A stretch of DNA of 64,000 bases from Parvularculaceae bacterium (GTDB lineage: Bacteria; Pseudomonadota; Alphaproteobacteria; Caulobacterales; Parvularculaceae): assembly GCA_020446945.1 (NCBI GenBank), contig JAGRDS010000001.1, positions 175,187 to 239,186 on the forward strand. Direction: 5' to 3'. The first letter of the stretch is position 1. The number at the start of each line of letters is the position of its first letter. The notes beneath the pieces are model-generated. The model was not told the DNA's origin and ran no database searches. It saw nothing but the letters and a program-made list of their open reading frames with translations. Positions 9,962-18,896 of the stretch are shown here, in pieces. A program made the position numbers and the translations under genes.

Positions 9962-10269
9962 TCGTTTCCATCCGCCTTTCTTTCACGCCATGACCAATCG
10001 CCATAGCGCCAGACGCGCCAGCCGCGATCCGGCAATTCGTCAGGGACCGGATCAAATCCGTGAGAACCGAAAGGATGACAACGCGCAAGGCGCGAAACGG
10101 TCAGCCACAGCCCCTTATGCGCGCCGAACCTCCCGAACGCATCGGCGGAATATTCAGAACAGGTCGGAAGATGCCGGCAACGCGCGCCGAACAGGTGGAA
10201 AACCGGCGACAGCGTGCGCTTGTAAATTGCAAGAGCCGCAATCGCGAGATGCGCAGGCAGGGAAGTCAT
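9958..10269 (-). CDS. yidD: Membrane protein insertion efficiency factor YidD
   Basis: A 103-residue protein, a little longer than the usual 70-90. It carries the family signature: a hydrophobic start, IYKRTLSPVF, then CRHLPTCSEYSADAF with the conserved paired cysteines, and RLARCHPFGSHGFDPVP. YidD helps YidC-dependent insertion of inner membrane proteins. It normally lies between rnpA and yidC; here it is in an operon with a DUF899 gene upstream and a methyltransferase downstream, so it has left the usual rpmH-rnpA context. Confidence 0.95.
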   Translation of the reverse strand: MTSLPAHLAIAALAIYKRTLSPVFHLFGARCRHLPTCSEYSADAFGRFGAHKGLWLTVSRLARCHPFGSHGFDPVPDELPDRGWRVWRYGDWSWRERKADGNE

Positions 10270-10278
10270 AAGGACCGA

Positions 10279-10875
10279 TCAATCTTTCAGGTTATCGCCG
10301 CCGTCGTCCATTTTCTGCGGACGGCGCCAATAGTGAAACTGCGGCGTCCATTCGTCCTGGCCGACGCCGCCAAGCGCCAGAAGGTGCCACATCGGAGAAT
10401 AAAGATCGCCGGGGCCGAAAGCGGTGCGGCCGCGCCGCATGATGCGCCCGTCGTGCAATTCATAAACAGCCGCACCCGGACAATTTTCATAGCCGGCCAT
10501 TTTGCATTGCTCATCCATATAGGCGCCGCCGCCATGGCTCGCCATGCGAAAACGCCAGCCGCGATCCTGCGCGAGACGGCGCTGCGTTTCGGGCGGATCC
10601 TTTGATGCAAGAACGACGGACATCGCATCTTCAAGATGGGGAAGAATGCCGTTCAGCCCGTCCGCCCACAAGGTGCAGTAGCGACACCCCTGCCCCATAT
10701 TGTGAATGACGAGCAGCTGCTCGCGACTGGCGAAAAGTCCGGAAAGGCGCGCCTTTCCGGCAAGCGTTTCAAACTCATAGTCGCCGATGGCGACCGGCGT
10801 TTGCGCCTTGCGCAGCGCGGCGAGCTTCAACGCCTTTTCCATCAATTCGATTTCGAGATTTTCGATTTCCGACAT
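10279..10875 (-). CDS. DUF899 family thioredoxin-fold protein
   Basis: A 198-residue protein. It contains a thioredoxin-like core with LVIHNMGQGCRYCTLWADG, the CxxC-bearing segment characteristic of DUF899, and later FRMASHGGGAYMDEQ and GPGDLYSPMWHLLALGGVG. Members are predicted redox proteins related to AhpC/TSA folds; no substrate is established. It is followed 9 bases later by yidD and looks like the first gene of a three-gene operon. AAGG lies about ten bases upstream of the ATG. Confidence 0.83.
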   Translation of the reverse strand: MSEIENLEIELMEKALKLAALRKAQTPVAIGDYEFETLAGKARLSGLFASREQLLVIHNMGQGCRYCTLWADGLNGILPHLEDAMSVVLASKDPPETQRRLAQDRGWRFRMASHGGGAYMDEQCKMAGYENCPGAAVYELHDGRIMRRGRTAFGPGDLYSPMWHLLALGGVGQDEWTPQFHYWRRPQKMDDGGDNLKD

Positions 10876-11061
10876 GGACCAGCGCCTTTCCGGAGAACGC
10901 CGAGCATAGCCCCTGGCGCGCGACAGGTAAAATTCCAGCTCGTCCGGCGCGATGGACTTATTTTCGTCTCGTTCCGGTATAGTTTAGCGATCGGCGGGGC
11001 CATCGCCGGCTGTGGGCATGTTCGGCGCCGGCCTCGCGCCGCGAACTTTGTGGAGACTGGG

Positions 11062-11718
11062 TTGAGGAAGGTATTTTTGTCGGCGGCCGCCCTTGCGGCG
11101 ACGATATCGGGCGCTTTCGCGCAGGAGGAACACCCCACCGAAGGGGCTGAAACCAGCGCGCCGAGACCGGAGGAAGCCGGCGGGCTTATCGCATTCGCCC
11201 GCGATCTGCGAAAAACCAAGGGATGCGCGCAAGCCGCGCCCGCTTACCGCGTTCTCGCCGGCATGGGCGAAGGACAGGAAGGCGCGCAGCACGAGCTTGG
11301 CGAGTGTCTTTTGCTGATGGAAGGGGCGAGCGAAGCCGAAACACGGCTTTTCCGCCAGGAGGGCGCGTTCTGGCTGACGCGCGCCGCCTATGCCGGGAAT
11401 GCGCGCGCGCAGCGAAAACTCGCCATGGAAATGGCCTCGCCCGCAGGCGCGCTCCACAACCCCAAGGGCTCGCTCGAATGGTCGCTCATCTACGGGAAAA
11501 ACCCGAGCGCGGAACTTTACGGCTACGGGCCGCTGCCCGGAACGCTCGTGCCGGGATTGAAATCCTCGTTGAGTGAGACGGACATCGCCGAGGCCGAAAA
11601 ATTCGCCGACGAATTCGTCCCCATCACCCTGCCAAAATTCGAAGGACCGGAACGCGAGGAAGGGAGTAAACGCGGCGAACGCGAAAAATCCGAACGCAGG
11701 CGCCGCGGGCGGCGCTAA
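11062..11718 (+). CDS. Secreted Sel1/TPR-like protein of unknown function
   Basis: About 218 residues. I place the start at a TTG (11062) with GGAG six bases upstream because it gives a clean signal peptide (LRKVFLSAAALAATISGAFA, cleavage before QEE). The frame stays open further upstream, but that stretch lacks protein-like features. The mature part includes GQEGAQHELGECLL and YAGNARAQRKLAMEMA, which look like Sel1-type helical repeats, and ends in a very basic tail (RGEREKSERRRRGRR). A periplasmic scaffold or binding role is a guess. A GTG at 11050 is a possible alternative start. Confidence 0.65.
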   Translation: MRKVFLSAAALAATISGAFAQEEHPTEGAETSAPRPEEAGGLIAFARDLRKTKGCAQAAPAYRVLAGMGEGQEGAQHELGECLLLMEGASEAETRLFRQEGAFWLTRAAYAGNARAQRKLAMEMASPAGALHNPKGSLEWSLIYGKNPSAELYGYGPLPGTLVPGLKSSLSETDIAEAEKFADEFVPITLPKFEGPEREEGSKRGEREKSERRRRGRR

Positions 11719-11730
11719 TACTTGACGCTG

Positions 11731-11764
11731 AAAGGGGCCGCCTCGTTTGCGAAGCAGCCCCTTT
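11731..11764. terminator. Convergent hairpin between the Sel1-like gene and aceA
   Basis: Perfect 8-bp arms AAAGGGGC and GCCCCTTT, 18-base loop, placed between convergent stops at 11718 and 11801. The long loop and lack of a T-tract beyond TTT make it a weak intrinsic terminator, potentially bidirectional. Confidence 0.4.
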
Positions 11765-11800
11765 CGCGCGTTTCCTCCCTGAAAGGACGCGCTTTCCCGA

Positions 11801-13090
11801 TTATTCCGCCGCCTTGAATTGCGCCGTTTCGGTCGACTCGCTCATCGCCGTCGTTGAGGACTGGCCGCCTGAAAGCGTCGTTGCAACGAGATCAAAATAG
11901 CCGGTGCCGACTTCGCGCTGGTGGCGCGTTGCTTCATAGCCGATTTTCTCGGCTGAAAACTCCGCCTGCTGAAGTTCCGAATAGGCCGCCATGCCGCGGT
12001 CTTTATAGCCGTGCGCAAGCGTATACATGCCGTAATTCAGCGCATGGAACCCGGCGAGCGTCACAAACTGGTACTTATAGCCCATTGCGCCGATTTCGCG
12101 CTGGAACTTGGCGATCGTTTCCTTGTCGAGGTTTGCTTCCCAGTTGAAAGAGGGTGAGCAATTATAAGCCATCATCTTGCCGGGAAAGGCCTTTTGAACC
12201 GCCTCGGCGAAACGCCTGGCGTCAGCGAGATTTGGATGAGACGTCTCCCACCAGATAAGATCGGCATACTGCGCATAAGCGAGCCCGCGTGCGATGCAGT
12301 GGTCGACGCCCATGCCGTCCTTCAGGCGGTAAAAGCCTTCGGGCGTGCGGCCCTGATCGAAGTCGATAAACTCGTGATCGCGCTCATCGACATCGGAGGT
12401 GATCAGCTTCGCCGATTCTGCGTCCGTGCGCGCGACGATCACCGAAGGAACGCCGCAAACGTCGGCGGCGAGACGCGCCGCATTCAGATTGCGCTCGTGC
12501 GCTTTCGTCGGAATTAGAACCTTGCCGCCCAGGTGCCCGCATTTCTTTTCAGACGCGAGCTGGTCTTCAAAGTGAACGCCCGCAGCGCCAGCTTCGATAT
12601 ACGCCTTCATGATCTCGAAGCAGTTTAACGGACCGCCGAAGCCGGCTTCCGCATCGGCGACGATCGGCAGGTAATAATCGCGTTTCACCGAGCCTTCGGA
12701 AAACTCGATCTGATCGGCGCGTCGAAGCGCATTGTTGATCCGGCGCGCAAGCTCGGGACCGGCGTTCGCAGGATAAAGCGACTGGTCGGGATAAACCTGG
12801 CCCGCCGTGTTCGCGTCGCCAGCCACCTGCCAGCCGGAAAGATAGATGGCCTTTAGGCCTGCTTTGGCCATCTGGATCGCCTGGTTGCCGGAAAGTGCGC
12901 CGAGCGCGTTCACGAACGGCTCAGTCTTCAGCAGATCCCACAATTTGTTGGCGCCGCGTTCGGCGAGCGTATAGGCGATATCGACCGAACCGCGCAGGCG
13001 CAGCGCCTCGTCCGCAGTGTAATTGCGCTTGACGCCGTCGAAGCGGCCTTCCGGCGCGGCGGGAACGATGTCGTCGAAACTCATGGTCAT
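11801..13090 (-). CDS. aceA: Isocitrate lyase
   Basis: About 429 residues; cleaves isocitrate to glyoxylate and succinate in the glyoxylate shunt, allowing growth on acetate or fatty acids. The active-site signature KKCGHLGGK is present, as are [28 protein letters not shown] and the substrate-binding [12 protein letters not shown]. The start is taken at the ATG at 13090 because GAGGAGAG lies seven bases upstream; an in-frame ATG at 13123 would add 11 residues. It is divergent from a ScfR-family regulator across an AT-rich intergenic region holding repeated elements, strongly suggesting direct control by that regulator. Malate synthase is not in this window. Confidence 0.97.
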   Translation of the reverse strand: MTMSFDDIVPAAPEGRFDGVKRNYTADEALRLRGSVDIAYTLAERGANKLWDLLKTEPFVNALGALSGNQAIQMAKAGLKAIYLSGWQVAGDANTAGQVYPDQSLYPANAGPELARRINNALRRADQIEFSEGSVKRDYYLPIVADAEAGFGGPLNCFEIMKAYIEAGAAGVHFEDQLASEKKCGHLGGKVLIPTKAHERNLNAARLAADVCGVPSVIVARTDAESAKLITSDVDERDHEFIDFDQGRTPEGFYRLKDGMGVDHCIARGLAYAQYADLIWWETSHPNLADARRFAEAVQKAFPGKMMAYNCSPSFNWEANLDKETIAKFQREIGAMGYKYQFVTLAGFHALNYGMYTLAHGYKDRGMAAYSELQQAEFSAEKIGYEATRHQREVGTGYFDLVATTLSGGQSSTTAMSESTETAQFKAAE

Positions 13091-13211
13091 TTGAAACTCT
13101 CCTCGTCGCGACCGCAAACTCACGCCCCAATCCCGCCTCGTCGCCAGTCAGCGTGGGCTGCGCAGACAAAACCACTTTTGCGCCTGCGAATCGAGAAATG
13201 CCGCGTCGCAA

Positions 13212-13264
13212 TGTCACTTTTTGCATATTTTTGATTGTCATTTTGTTGTTTTTGTCACTTTTTC
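13212..13264. promoter_or_regulatory. Triple TGTCA(C/T)TTT repeats between aceA and its regulator
   Basis: Three same-orientation copies: TGTCACTTTT at 13212, TGTCATTTTG at 13236 and TGTCACTTTTTC at 13253, in a conspicuously AT-rich stretch of an otherwise GC-rich sequence. A TTTGCA half-site at 13220 recalls the TTTGCAAA element reported for the PccR/RamB regulator family. Likely operator and promoter region for divergent aceA and the ScfR gene; this is inference. Confidence 0.5.
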
Positions 13265-13305
13265 TGCTTAACATATTTAAAGAGGCTTATTGTTTCGATA
13301 ACGAA

Positions 13306-14712
13306 ATGGCGACGAAACGGAAGTTGTATCTCGGCCCTCGCATCCGCCGCCTGCGGCGCGAGCAAGGCCATACCCAGGCGGAGATGGCGGCCGCGCTCGG
13401 TGTTTCGCCTTCGTATGTGAACCTGATCGAGCGAAATCAGCGGCCCGTTTCGGCCGACCTTCTCGTCCGGCTCGCCAGCGTTTACGGCTTCGACCTTTCG
13501 CGGCTCGACGGGACGGAAACCGATGAACTTTTCGCCAGCCTCGCCGCCGCTTTCGCCGATCCGATTTTCCAGGAGGCGGGCGTCACGCGTGAGGATGCGC
13601 TTGAGCTGGCGGCAGGCAATCCGGTTCTCGGCGATGCGGTCGCGGCGCTGTTTCGCGCCTATCGCGCCGCCGAACAGGAACTGATGGAAACGCGCGTTTC
13701 GGGCGCGCGGGCGACGGAAGACCCGGTCGAGGAAGCGCGAACGTTTCTCCAGGAAAACCGCAATCATTTTCCGGAAGTCGATGAAGCCGGGGAAGCGATC
13801 GCCGCCGACAAGGGCGCCGGCGCGCTGTTCGATGCGCTCGCCGGGCGATTCAAGCGCGACCACAGACTGCGCGTTAGAGTGCTGCCCGCCGATGTGATGA
13901 TAGGCGCCTGGCGCCGGCTCAACCGGCATTCCGGCGAAATCGCGATTTCGGAATCGCTCGATCAGGCGAGCCGCGCCTTCAATCTCGCGCTGCAACTCGT
14001 ATTGATCGAGCAGGGCGCGATGCTTGACCGTCTCGTCAACACATCGAAATTTTCCACCGACGCCGGGCGGCGGCTCGCGCGATCGGCTCTCGCCAATTAC
14101 GCCGCTGCGGCCATCATGCTGCCTTACGGCGCGTTCCGCAGCGCGGCCGAAGACCTGTCTTACGACATTGAAGCGCTGGCGCGGCGCTTCGGCGCCAGCT
14201 TCGAGCAGGTCGCGCACCGATTGACGACGCTGCGCCGTCCGGGCGCGCAGGGCGTTCCCTTTTTCTTTCTTCGCGTCGACGCCGCAGGAAACATCTCCAA
14301 GCGGTTTTCAGGCGATATATTCCCTTTCGCCCGCTATGGCGGCTCGTGCCCGCTGTGGACTGCGCATGAAGCGTTTCGAACGCCGCGGCGCATAATCACG
14401 CAGATCATTCAGCTCCCCGATCAAAGCCGCTATTTCTCCATCGCGCGCACGGTGACCAGCGGCGCGGGCGGGTATTCGGCGCCGCATATCGAGCGCGTCG
14501 TCGTTCTCGGCTGTTCTATCGAAGACGCCGGCAAGCTCGTTTATGCAAAAGGGATCGACCCGCAGTCGGCGCCGGCGACGCCTGTCGGCGTCACCTGCCG
14601 GCTTTGCGAGCGCCCCGATTGCGCCGCGCGCGCGCACCCGCCATTGCGCCGGCGGCTGATCGTCGACGAATACCGCCGGCTGGCGGCGCCGTTTTCATTC
14701 GCGTTTGACTAG
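13306..14712 (+). CDS. ScfR-family (RamB/PccR-like) XRE transcriptional regulator
   Basis: About 468 residues from the ATG at 13306. An N-terminal XRE helix-turn-helix (RIRRLRREQGHTQAEMAAAL, then VSPSYVNLIERNQRPVS, residues 10-48) is followed by an IrrE/M78-like central region and the DUF2083 (short-chain fatty-acyl regulator) domain, ending with a cysteine cluster CRLCERPDCAARAHPP near residue 435. Family members such as RamB and PccR sense acyl-CoA metabolites and control acetate or propionate pathways. Its divergence from aceA fits control of the glyoxylate shunt. The frame is open upstream to 13153, but the added residues are hydrophobic translation of the AT-rich promoter, so I rejected them. 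Confidence 0.88.
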   Translation: MATKRKLYLGPRIRRLRREQGHTQAEMAAALGVSPSYVNLIERNQRPVSADLLVRLASVYGFDLSRLDGTETDELFASLAAAFADPIFQEAGVTREDALELAAGNPVLGDAVAALFRAYRAAEQELMETRVSGARATEDPVEEARTFLQENRNHFPEVDEAGEAIAADKGAGALFDALAGRFKRDHRLRVRVLPADVMIGAWRRLNRHSGEIAISESLDQASRAFNLALQLVLIEQGAMLDRLVNTSKFSTDAGRRLARSALANYAAAAIMLPYGAFRSAAEDLSYDIEALARRFGASFEQVAHRLTTLRRPGAQGVPFFFLRVDAAGNISKRFSGDIFPFARYGGSCPLWTAHEAFRTPRRIITQIIQLPDQSRYFSIARTVTSGAGGYSAPHIERVVVLGCSIEDAGKLVYAKGIDPQSAPATPVGVTCRLCERPDCAARAHPPLRRRLIVDEYRRLAAPFSFAFD

Positions 14713-14739
14713 CCGCGCGTTAAGGCTCCAATAGGCGCC

Positions 14740-15516
14740 ATGACAGCCAAGCCGCCCCTTTCCGCCTATATCCGCGCCAGGAACGAAGCGCGGATGATCG
14801 CCGATGTCGTCAAGGCCGCGCTCGCCGTCGCCGATGAAGTGGTCGTCGTCGATTCAGGCTCCAGCGACGATACGGCCCGCCTTGCGCAAGAGGCCGGCGC
14901 GCGCGTCGTCAAACAGGACTGGCTCGGCAATGGAAAGCAAAAACGCTTCGCCGAGAACCAGTGCCGTCACGACTGGCTCCTCGATCTCGACGCCGACGAA
15001 ATCGTGACGGACGAACTCGCCGGCGAGATACGCGCGCTCTTTAAAACCGGCGCGCCGCCGAAAAGCATATACGAAATCGAGCTCGCCATTGCGCCGCCAT
15101 TTGGAAAACCATGGCGCGGGATGGGCGACATCGTGCGCAGCAAATTATACGACCGTCGCGTCGTGCGCGCGCCGGATCATGCAGCCTGGGACCAGTTTGT
15201 CGCGCCCGCCGGCGCGGCGATCGGCGCGCTTGACGGCGCGATCATGCATCACGCATTCGCCGACACTGAACACCTGATCGACAAGCTCAACAAAAACTCA
15301 TCGACCCGCGCGCGCGAGTTGACGCCCAAACCGGCGCCGATCCTCGTATTGCGCATTTTTTTCGGCCTGCCCTTTTACGTCGCCAAGCGTTATTTGCTGA
15401 ACGGGCTGTTTCGCGCCGGCGTTTATGGTTTCGCCTTTTCGATGATGTCCGGGTTCGGGCGCTGGATGCGGGACGTAAAAATGTATGAGCGCGTGATGCG
15501 GGAGCGGGCGAAATGA
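14740..15516 (+). CDS. Glycosyltransferase family 2, LPS-core (WaaE/KdtX)-like
   Basis: A 258-residue cytoplasmic GT-A enzyme. LSAYIRARNEARMI is the nucleotide-binding start, VVVVDSGSSDDTA follows, and WLLDLDADEIV carries the DxD-type metal site. The arrangement matches the WaaE/KdtX group of short family 2 transferases acting on lipopolysaccharide core. A hydrophobic stretch from residue 205 may contact the membrane. It overlaps the FkbM-type methyltransferase gene by 4 bp (ATGA). Donor and acceptor sugars are unknown. Confidence 0.82.
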   Translation: MTAKPPLSAYIRARNEARMIADVVKAALAVADEVVVVDSGSSDDTARLAQEAGARVVKQDWLGNGKQKRFAENQCRHDWLLDLDADEIVTDELAGEIRALFKTGAPPKSIYEIELAIAPPFGKPWRGMGDIVRSKLYDRRVVRAPDHAAWDQFVAPAGAAIGALDGAIMHHAFADTEHLIDKLNKNSSTRARELTPKPAPILVLRIFFGLPFYVAKRYLLNGLFRAGVYGFAFSMMSGFGRWMRDVKMYERVMRERAK

Positions 15517-16343
15517 CCGATTCCTTCGGCGCGCTGTCGCCGTCGTCCTTTCAGGAGGGCGTGCGCGCGATTTCCCGCGGGCTTCCGGCCAATTACTGGG
15601 GACGGCGCTTCGCCTCCATTCTGCTCGGTCCGGCCGGCGGGCGGGCGCGTCGCGCCTATGACGTCTGTGTTTTCGGCTCGCAGAAAGCGCGGCTGCACCC
15701 ATACGACAATATTTGCGAAAAGCGCGTGTTCCTGACGCCGCAATTATGGGATGGCGAGGAACGCGCCCTGCTCAGCGAATTTATTTCCGAACACGCCGGG
15801 CGTGAATTCCATTTTGTCGACGTCGGCGCAAACGCCGGCCTTTACACCCTTTTCGCGCGCGCCGAAGCGATGCGCGCCGGCGCGCGCTTTCGCGGCCTGT
15901 GCATCGAGGCCGATCCGGAAATGGCGGCGCGCCTGCGCTTCAATCTCGCCGTATCAGGTGCGTTGAGCGAAGTGCGAACGCTTGTCTGCGCCGCTTCCGA
16001 CACGGAAGGCGCGCTTGGTTTTTCCCGCGACGCAACTAGTCGCGGGCTGAGCCGCGTTGATCCCGACGGCGAAATGCGCGTCAACGCGCGCCCGCTCCAT
16101 CTCATGGTCAGCGCATCGGGGCTTGAGCGCATAGATGCGATGAAGATCGATATCGAAGGCCACGAATTCACCGCGCTCAGCGCATTTTTCAAATCCGCGC
16201 CGCCATGGCGGTTTCCGCGCTTTCTGATTTTGGAAACCTCGCATGAAAAAGAAGGCGCTTCCGCGCTGGGGCTCGCGCTCGGCGCCGGATATGAAACGCG
16301 CCTGCGCACCCGGAGAAACGCAGTTCTCGCCTTTGCGCGCTAA
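15513..16343 (+). CDS. FkbM family methyltransferase
   Basis: A 276-residue SAM-dependent methyltransferase. HFVDVGANAGLYTL near residue 95 is motif I of the FkbM family, with GLCIEADPEMAARL next and DAMKIDIEGHEF near residue 208, the family hallmark (KIDxEGxE). FkbM-type enzymes O-methylate sugars or polyketide hydroxyls; coupling to a LPS-core-like transferase suggests methylation of a surface glycan (inference). Its stop codon overlaps the convergent ppk2 stop (16340-16343). Confidence 0.88.
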   Translation: MTDSFGALSPSSFQEGVRAISRGLPANYWGRRFASILLGPAGGRARRAYDVCVFGSQKARLHPYDNICEKRVFLTPQLWDGEERALLSEFISEHAGREFHFVDVGANAGLYTLFARAEAMRAGARFRGLCIEADPEMAARLRFNLAVSGALSEVRTLVCAASDTEGALGFSRDATSRGLSRVDPDGEMRVNARPLHLMVSASGLERIDAMKIDIEGHEFTALSAFFKSAPPWRFPRFLILETSHEKEGASALGLALGAGYETRLRTRRNAVLAFAR

Positions 16344-17131
16344 ACGCCCGGATAATAGTCTTTCACCATCAAATCCTCGCCGATCTCCGGATCGTCATAG
16401 CCGACCTCCTTCGCTGTCTGGCGCGCCGGCAGCTTGATCGGCTCGAAAGCCTCTTCGTTGAATTCGTAAGGGATCGTATCGAGGATGGAGCGCATGCAGT
16501 TGAGGCGCGCCTTTTCCTTGTCGTCGCCGTCAACTGTGCGCCATGGCGCATGGTCCGTATGCGTCTGCATGAACATCGCATCGCGATATTTGGCGAACTC
16601 CACCCAGCGGCGTCGGCCCTCAAGGTCGATCGGCGACAATTTCCAACGCTTTCGCGGGTCGCATGCGCGATCTTGAAACCGATCCTCCTGCTCATCCGCA
16701 GAAACATGAATCCAGTATTTGATGAGGATCGTTCCGGAATCGACCAGCATTTTCTCAAATTGCGGAACCTCGCGCATGAAAGCTTCGTATTGGTCCTGTG
16801 TGCAAAACCCCATGACCGGTTCGACGACGGCGCGATTGTACCAGGAACGATCGAACAGCACGACCTCACCGCCGGCCGGCAATTGCCGGACATAGCGCTG
16901 GAAGTACCATTCAGTCAGTTCGCGGTCCGACGGCTTCGGCAAAGCGACAACGCGCCATATTCGCGGGTTCATGCGCTTGAGAATCGTTTTTATGACCCCG
17001 CCCTTTCCTGCGGCGTCGCGCCCTTCGAACACGATCGCGACTTTCAATCTTTTACGGGCCACAGTCTCCTGGAGTTTTGCAAATTCAAACTCGACTTCCG
17101 TAACGGCGTCGTCGAACTCTTCCCTGTTCAT
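16340..17131 (-). CDS. ppk2: Polyphosphate kinase 2
   Basis: A 263-residue single-domain PPK2. Walker A is FEGRDAAGKGG near residue 34, the lid module and Walker B follow (VVLFDRSWYNRA), with KYWIHVSADEQEDRF and the TDHAPWRTVDGDDK segment conserved in the family. It transfers phosphate between polyphosphate and nucleoside diphosphates or monophosphates in the cytosol; single-domain enzymes of this size are usually class I, but I cannot set the preferred nucleotide. The start at 17131 overlaps the hslO stop as ATGA with GAGG upstream, so the two are translationally coupled. An in-frame ATG at 17179 lies inside hslO. Confidence 0.96.
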   Translation of the reverse strand: MNREEFDDAVTEVEFEFAKLQETVARKRLKVAIVFEGRDAAGKGGVIKTILKRMNPRIWRVVALPKPSDRELTEWYFQRYVRQLPAGGEVVLFDRSWYNRAVVEPVMGFCTQDQYEAFMREVPQFEKMLVDSGTILIKYWIHVSADEQEDRFQDRACDPRKRWKLSPIDLEGRRRWVEFAKYRDAMFMQTHTDHAPWRTVDGDDKEKARLNCMRSILDTIPYEFNEEAFEPIKLPARQTAKEVGYDDPEIGEDLMVKDYYPGV

Positions 17132-18027
17132 TGCGCGGCCTCGCGTCCTTGCGTGTCGAATAAATATGTGCGCCGGCAAAACTCGCAGTCGACGGATATG
17201 GCGCCGTCGACGGCGAGATCGGCAAGCTCTTCTTCCGAATAGCGCGCCAGCACCGCCGCAATCTTGCTCGCATTGCAGCCGCAGGCGGCGCGCACGGGCC
17301 GGGCCTCAAACACCCGCACGCCGTCCTCGTGGTAAAGCCGGTATAAGAGTTCCTCGGGCGAAAGCGCGGGGTCCAGCAACTCATCGGCCTGCGTCGAGTT
17401 CAAAAAGGCCGCCGCGCGGTCCCAGGTTTCCCGATCCTGCTGCGGAGCTGAAACAGCCTCGCCGCGCGCGCGCGTCCCACCCTCGGCCGGCATGAATTGC
17501 GCGATCACGCCGCCGGCGCGCCAAACCGCTTCCTCGCCCCGCCGCGTGATCTTGCCGACGGCGAGACGGACCGCTGTCGGTATCTGTTCAGACTGGTCGA
17601 AATATCCGATCGCCGCCTGTTCAAGCGTTTCCCCCTCGATCGGCGTCACGCCCTGATAGCGATCCATATCGGGGCCCTGATCGATCGTTAGCGCAATATG
17701 GCCCTTGCCCATCAAGGCGGCGAGACCGCGCGCATTCTCGCCGCCCCTGACGCTGGCGGTCGCGCGCAAGGCGCCGTCGGAACAATAATCGGCGACGAGC
17801 AGCCTGACATCGCCTTCGCCTTGCGCCTGAAAAATCAGCTTGCCGTCGAATTTGAGCCCGGCGCCCATCAGCGCCGTCAGCGCCGCCGCCTCGCCCAGCA
17901 GTTCCGACACGGCATCGGAAAAACCGTGCGGGCGCAATACGGCGTCGATCGCCGCGCCAAGGCGTACGATCCGTCCACGGACTGACCCGTCGCCGACCTG
18001 AAATGGAATGATGAGATCGTCACGCAT
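17128..18027 (-). CDS. hslO: Redox-regulated chaperone Hsp33
   Basis: About 299 residues. DDLIIPFQV starts the family, and the C-terminal redox zinc switch is visible as CGCNAS and CEFC, about 33 residues apart, the CxC...CxxC pattern whose oxidation activates the holdase. Hsp33 protects unfolding proteins under oxidative (especially hypochlorite) and heat stress in the cytosol. The ATG at 18027 is chosen because it lies just beyond the ABC permease stop; an in-frame start at 18084 would sit inside that gene. Its stop overlaps ppk2, pairing two stress-protection functions. Confidence 0.97.
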   Translation of the reverse strand: MRDDLIIPFQVGDGSVRGRIVRLGAAIDAVLRPHGFSDAVSELLGEAAALTALMGAGLKFDGKLIFQAQGEGDVRLLVADYCSDGALRATASVRGGENARGLAALMGKGHIALTIDQGPDMDRYQGVTPIEGETLEQAAIGYFDQSEQIPTAVRLAVGKITRRGEEAVWRAGGVIAQFMPAEGGTRARGEAVSAPQQDRETWDRAAAFLNSTQADELLDPALSPEELLYRLYHEDGVRVFEARPVRAACGCNASKIAAVLARYSEEELADLAVDGAISVDCEFCRRTYLFDTQGREAAQ

Positions 18028-18035
18028 GGCGATAA

Positions 18036-18896
18036 TCAGCTTTTCAGGTTGTAACCGCTTTTGATGAGACGGAAGGAAATCCATCCAAGCGCCAAATTTA
18101 TCCCCATCGTCACGGCGAAACCCGTTATCACCGGCGCTTCGGCGACATTGGTGAAACCGTAGCGGAACCCGTCAATCAGGTAAAAGACCGGATTGAACAG
18201 GCTGAAAGTCAAAAACGGCTCCGACAGATTTTTGATCGCATAGAAGGTGCCGGACAGAAACGTCAGCGGCGTAATGACAAAATTCGTAAAGGCGGCGAGC
18301 TGGTCGAATTTCTCCGCCCAAACGCCGCCGATAACGCCCAGCATCGCGAACATCAGCGCGCCCGCCGTCGCAAAATAGATAATGGCGAGTACATTCGAAA
18401 AATGCATCGGCGCGCCGGATATCGACATGAAAACGGCGCTTGTCGCGATCGTAACGATAGCGACGAGGAGCCCGCGCGAGGCGGCGCCTGCGACGAATGC
18501 GATAACAAGTTCGAACGCCGACAAGGGCGGCATCAGCACGTCGACTATCGAGCCTTGCACCTTGCCGATGATGATCGACGAAGACGAATTTGCAAAAGCG
18601 TTCGTCAGTATCGCCATCATGACGAGACCGGGCGCCAGGAATTCAATATAGGGAACGCCGTTGACGGCCGCCCGCCCGCCCATCGCCTGGATGAAAACCA
18701 GCAGGAACAAGAGCGTTGAAATAAGCGGCGCGAATATCGTCTGGAACGACACTTTAAGGTATCGGCGGACCTCTTTCGCAAAAAGCGTTTGAAGCCCGAG
18801 CCAGTTCACCGCGCCGAAACGGCGCTGTCCGAAGCCGTGCGCGGCGAGGCGCCCTTGTTCAGGGTTTTCGGGGGCGAGGAAGTCTGTACCGGTCAT
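18036..18896 (-). CDS. ABC-2 type transporter permease (no adjacent ATPase)
   Basis: A 286-residue membrane protein with a cytoplasmic N-terminus (LQTLFAKEVRRYLKVSFQTI precedes helix 1) and six hydrophobic segments, including YIEFLAPGLVMMAILTNAF and FVITPLTFLSGTFY, the typical ABC-2/NodJ-like pattern with the conserved LSGxFY. It would form the channel for export of a glycan, lipid or drug, but no nucleotide-binding subunit lies beside it: downstream is hslO and upstream is a 249-bp gap before gcrA on the other strand. The ATPase must be elsewhere. Confidence 0.85.
   Translation of the reverse strand: MTGTDFLAPENPEQGRLAAHGFGQRRFGAVNWLGLQTLFAKEVRRYLKVSFQTIFAPLISTLLFLLVFIQAMGGRAAVNGVPYIEFLAPGLVMMAILTNAFANSSSSIIIGKVQGSIVDVLMPPLSAFELVIAFVAGAASRGLLVAIVTIATSAVFMSISGAPMHFSNVLAIIYFATAGALMFAMLGVIGGVWAEKFDQLAAFTNFVITPLTFLSGTFYAIKNLSEPFLTFSLFNPVFYLIDGFRYGFTNVAEAPVITGFAVTMGINLALGWISFRLIKSGYNLKS

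Noticed and set aside
10636..11061. Upstream extension of the Sel1-like protein frame
   Set aside because: Mostly antisense to the DUF899 gene; a signal peptide with ribosome site starts at 11062.
13153..13305. N-terminal hydrophobic extension of the ScfR regulator
   Set aside because: It is translation of the AT-rich promoter region; the DNA-binding domain begins directly after the ATG at 13306.
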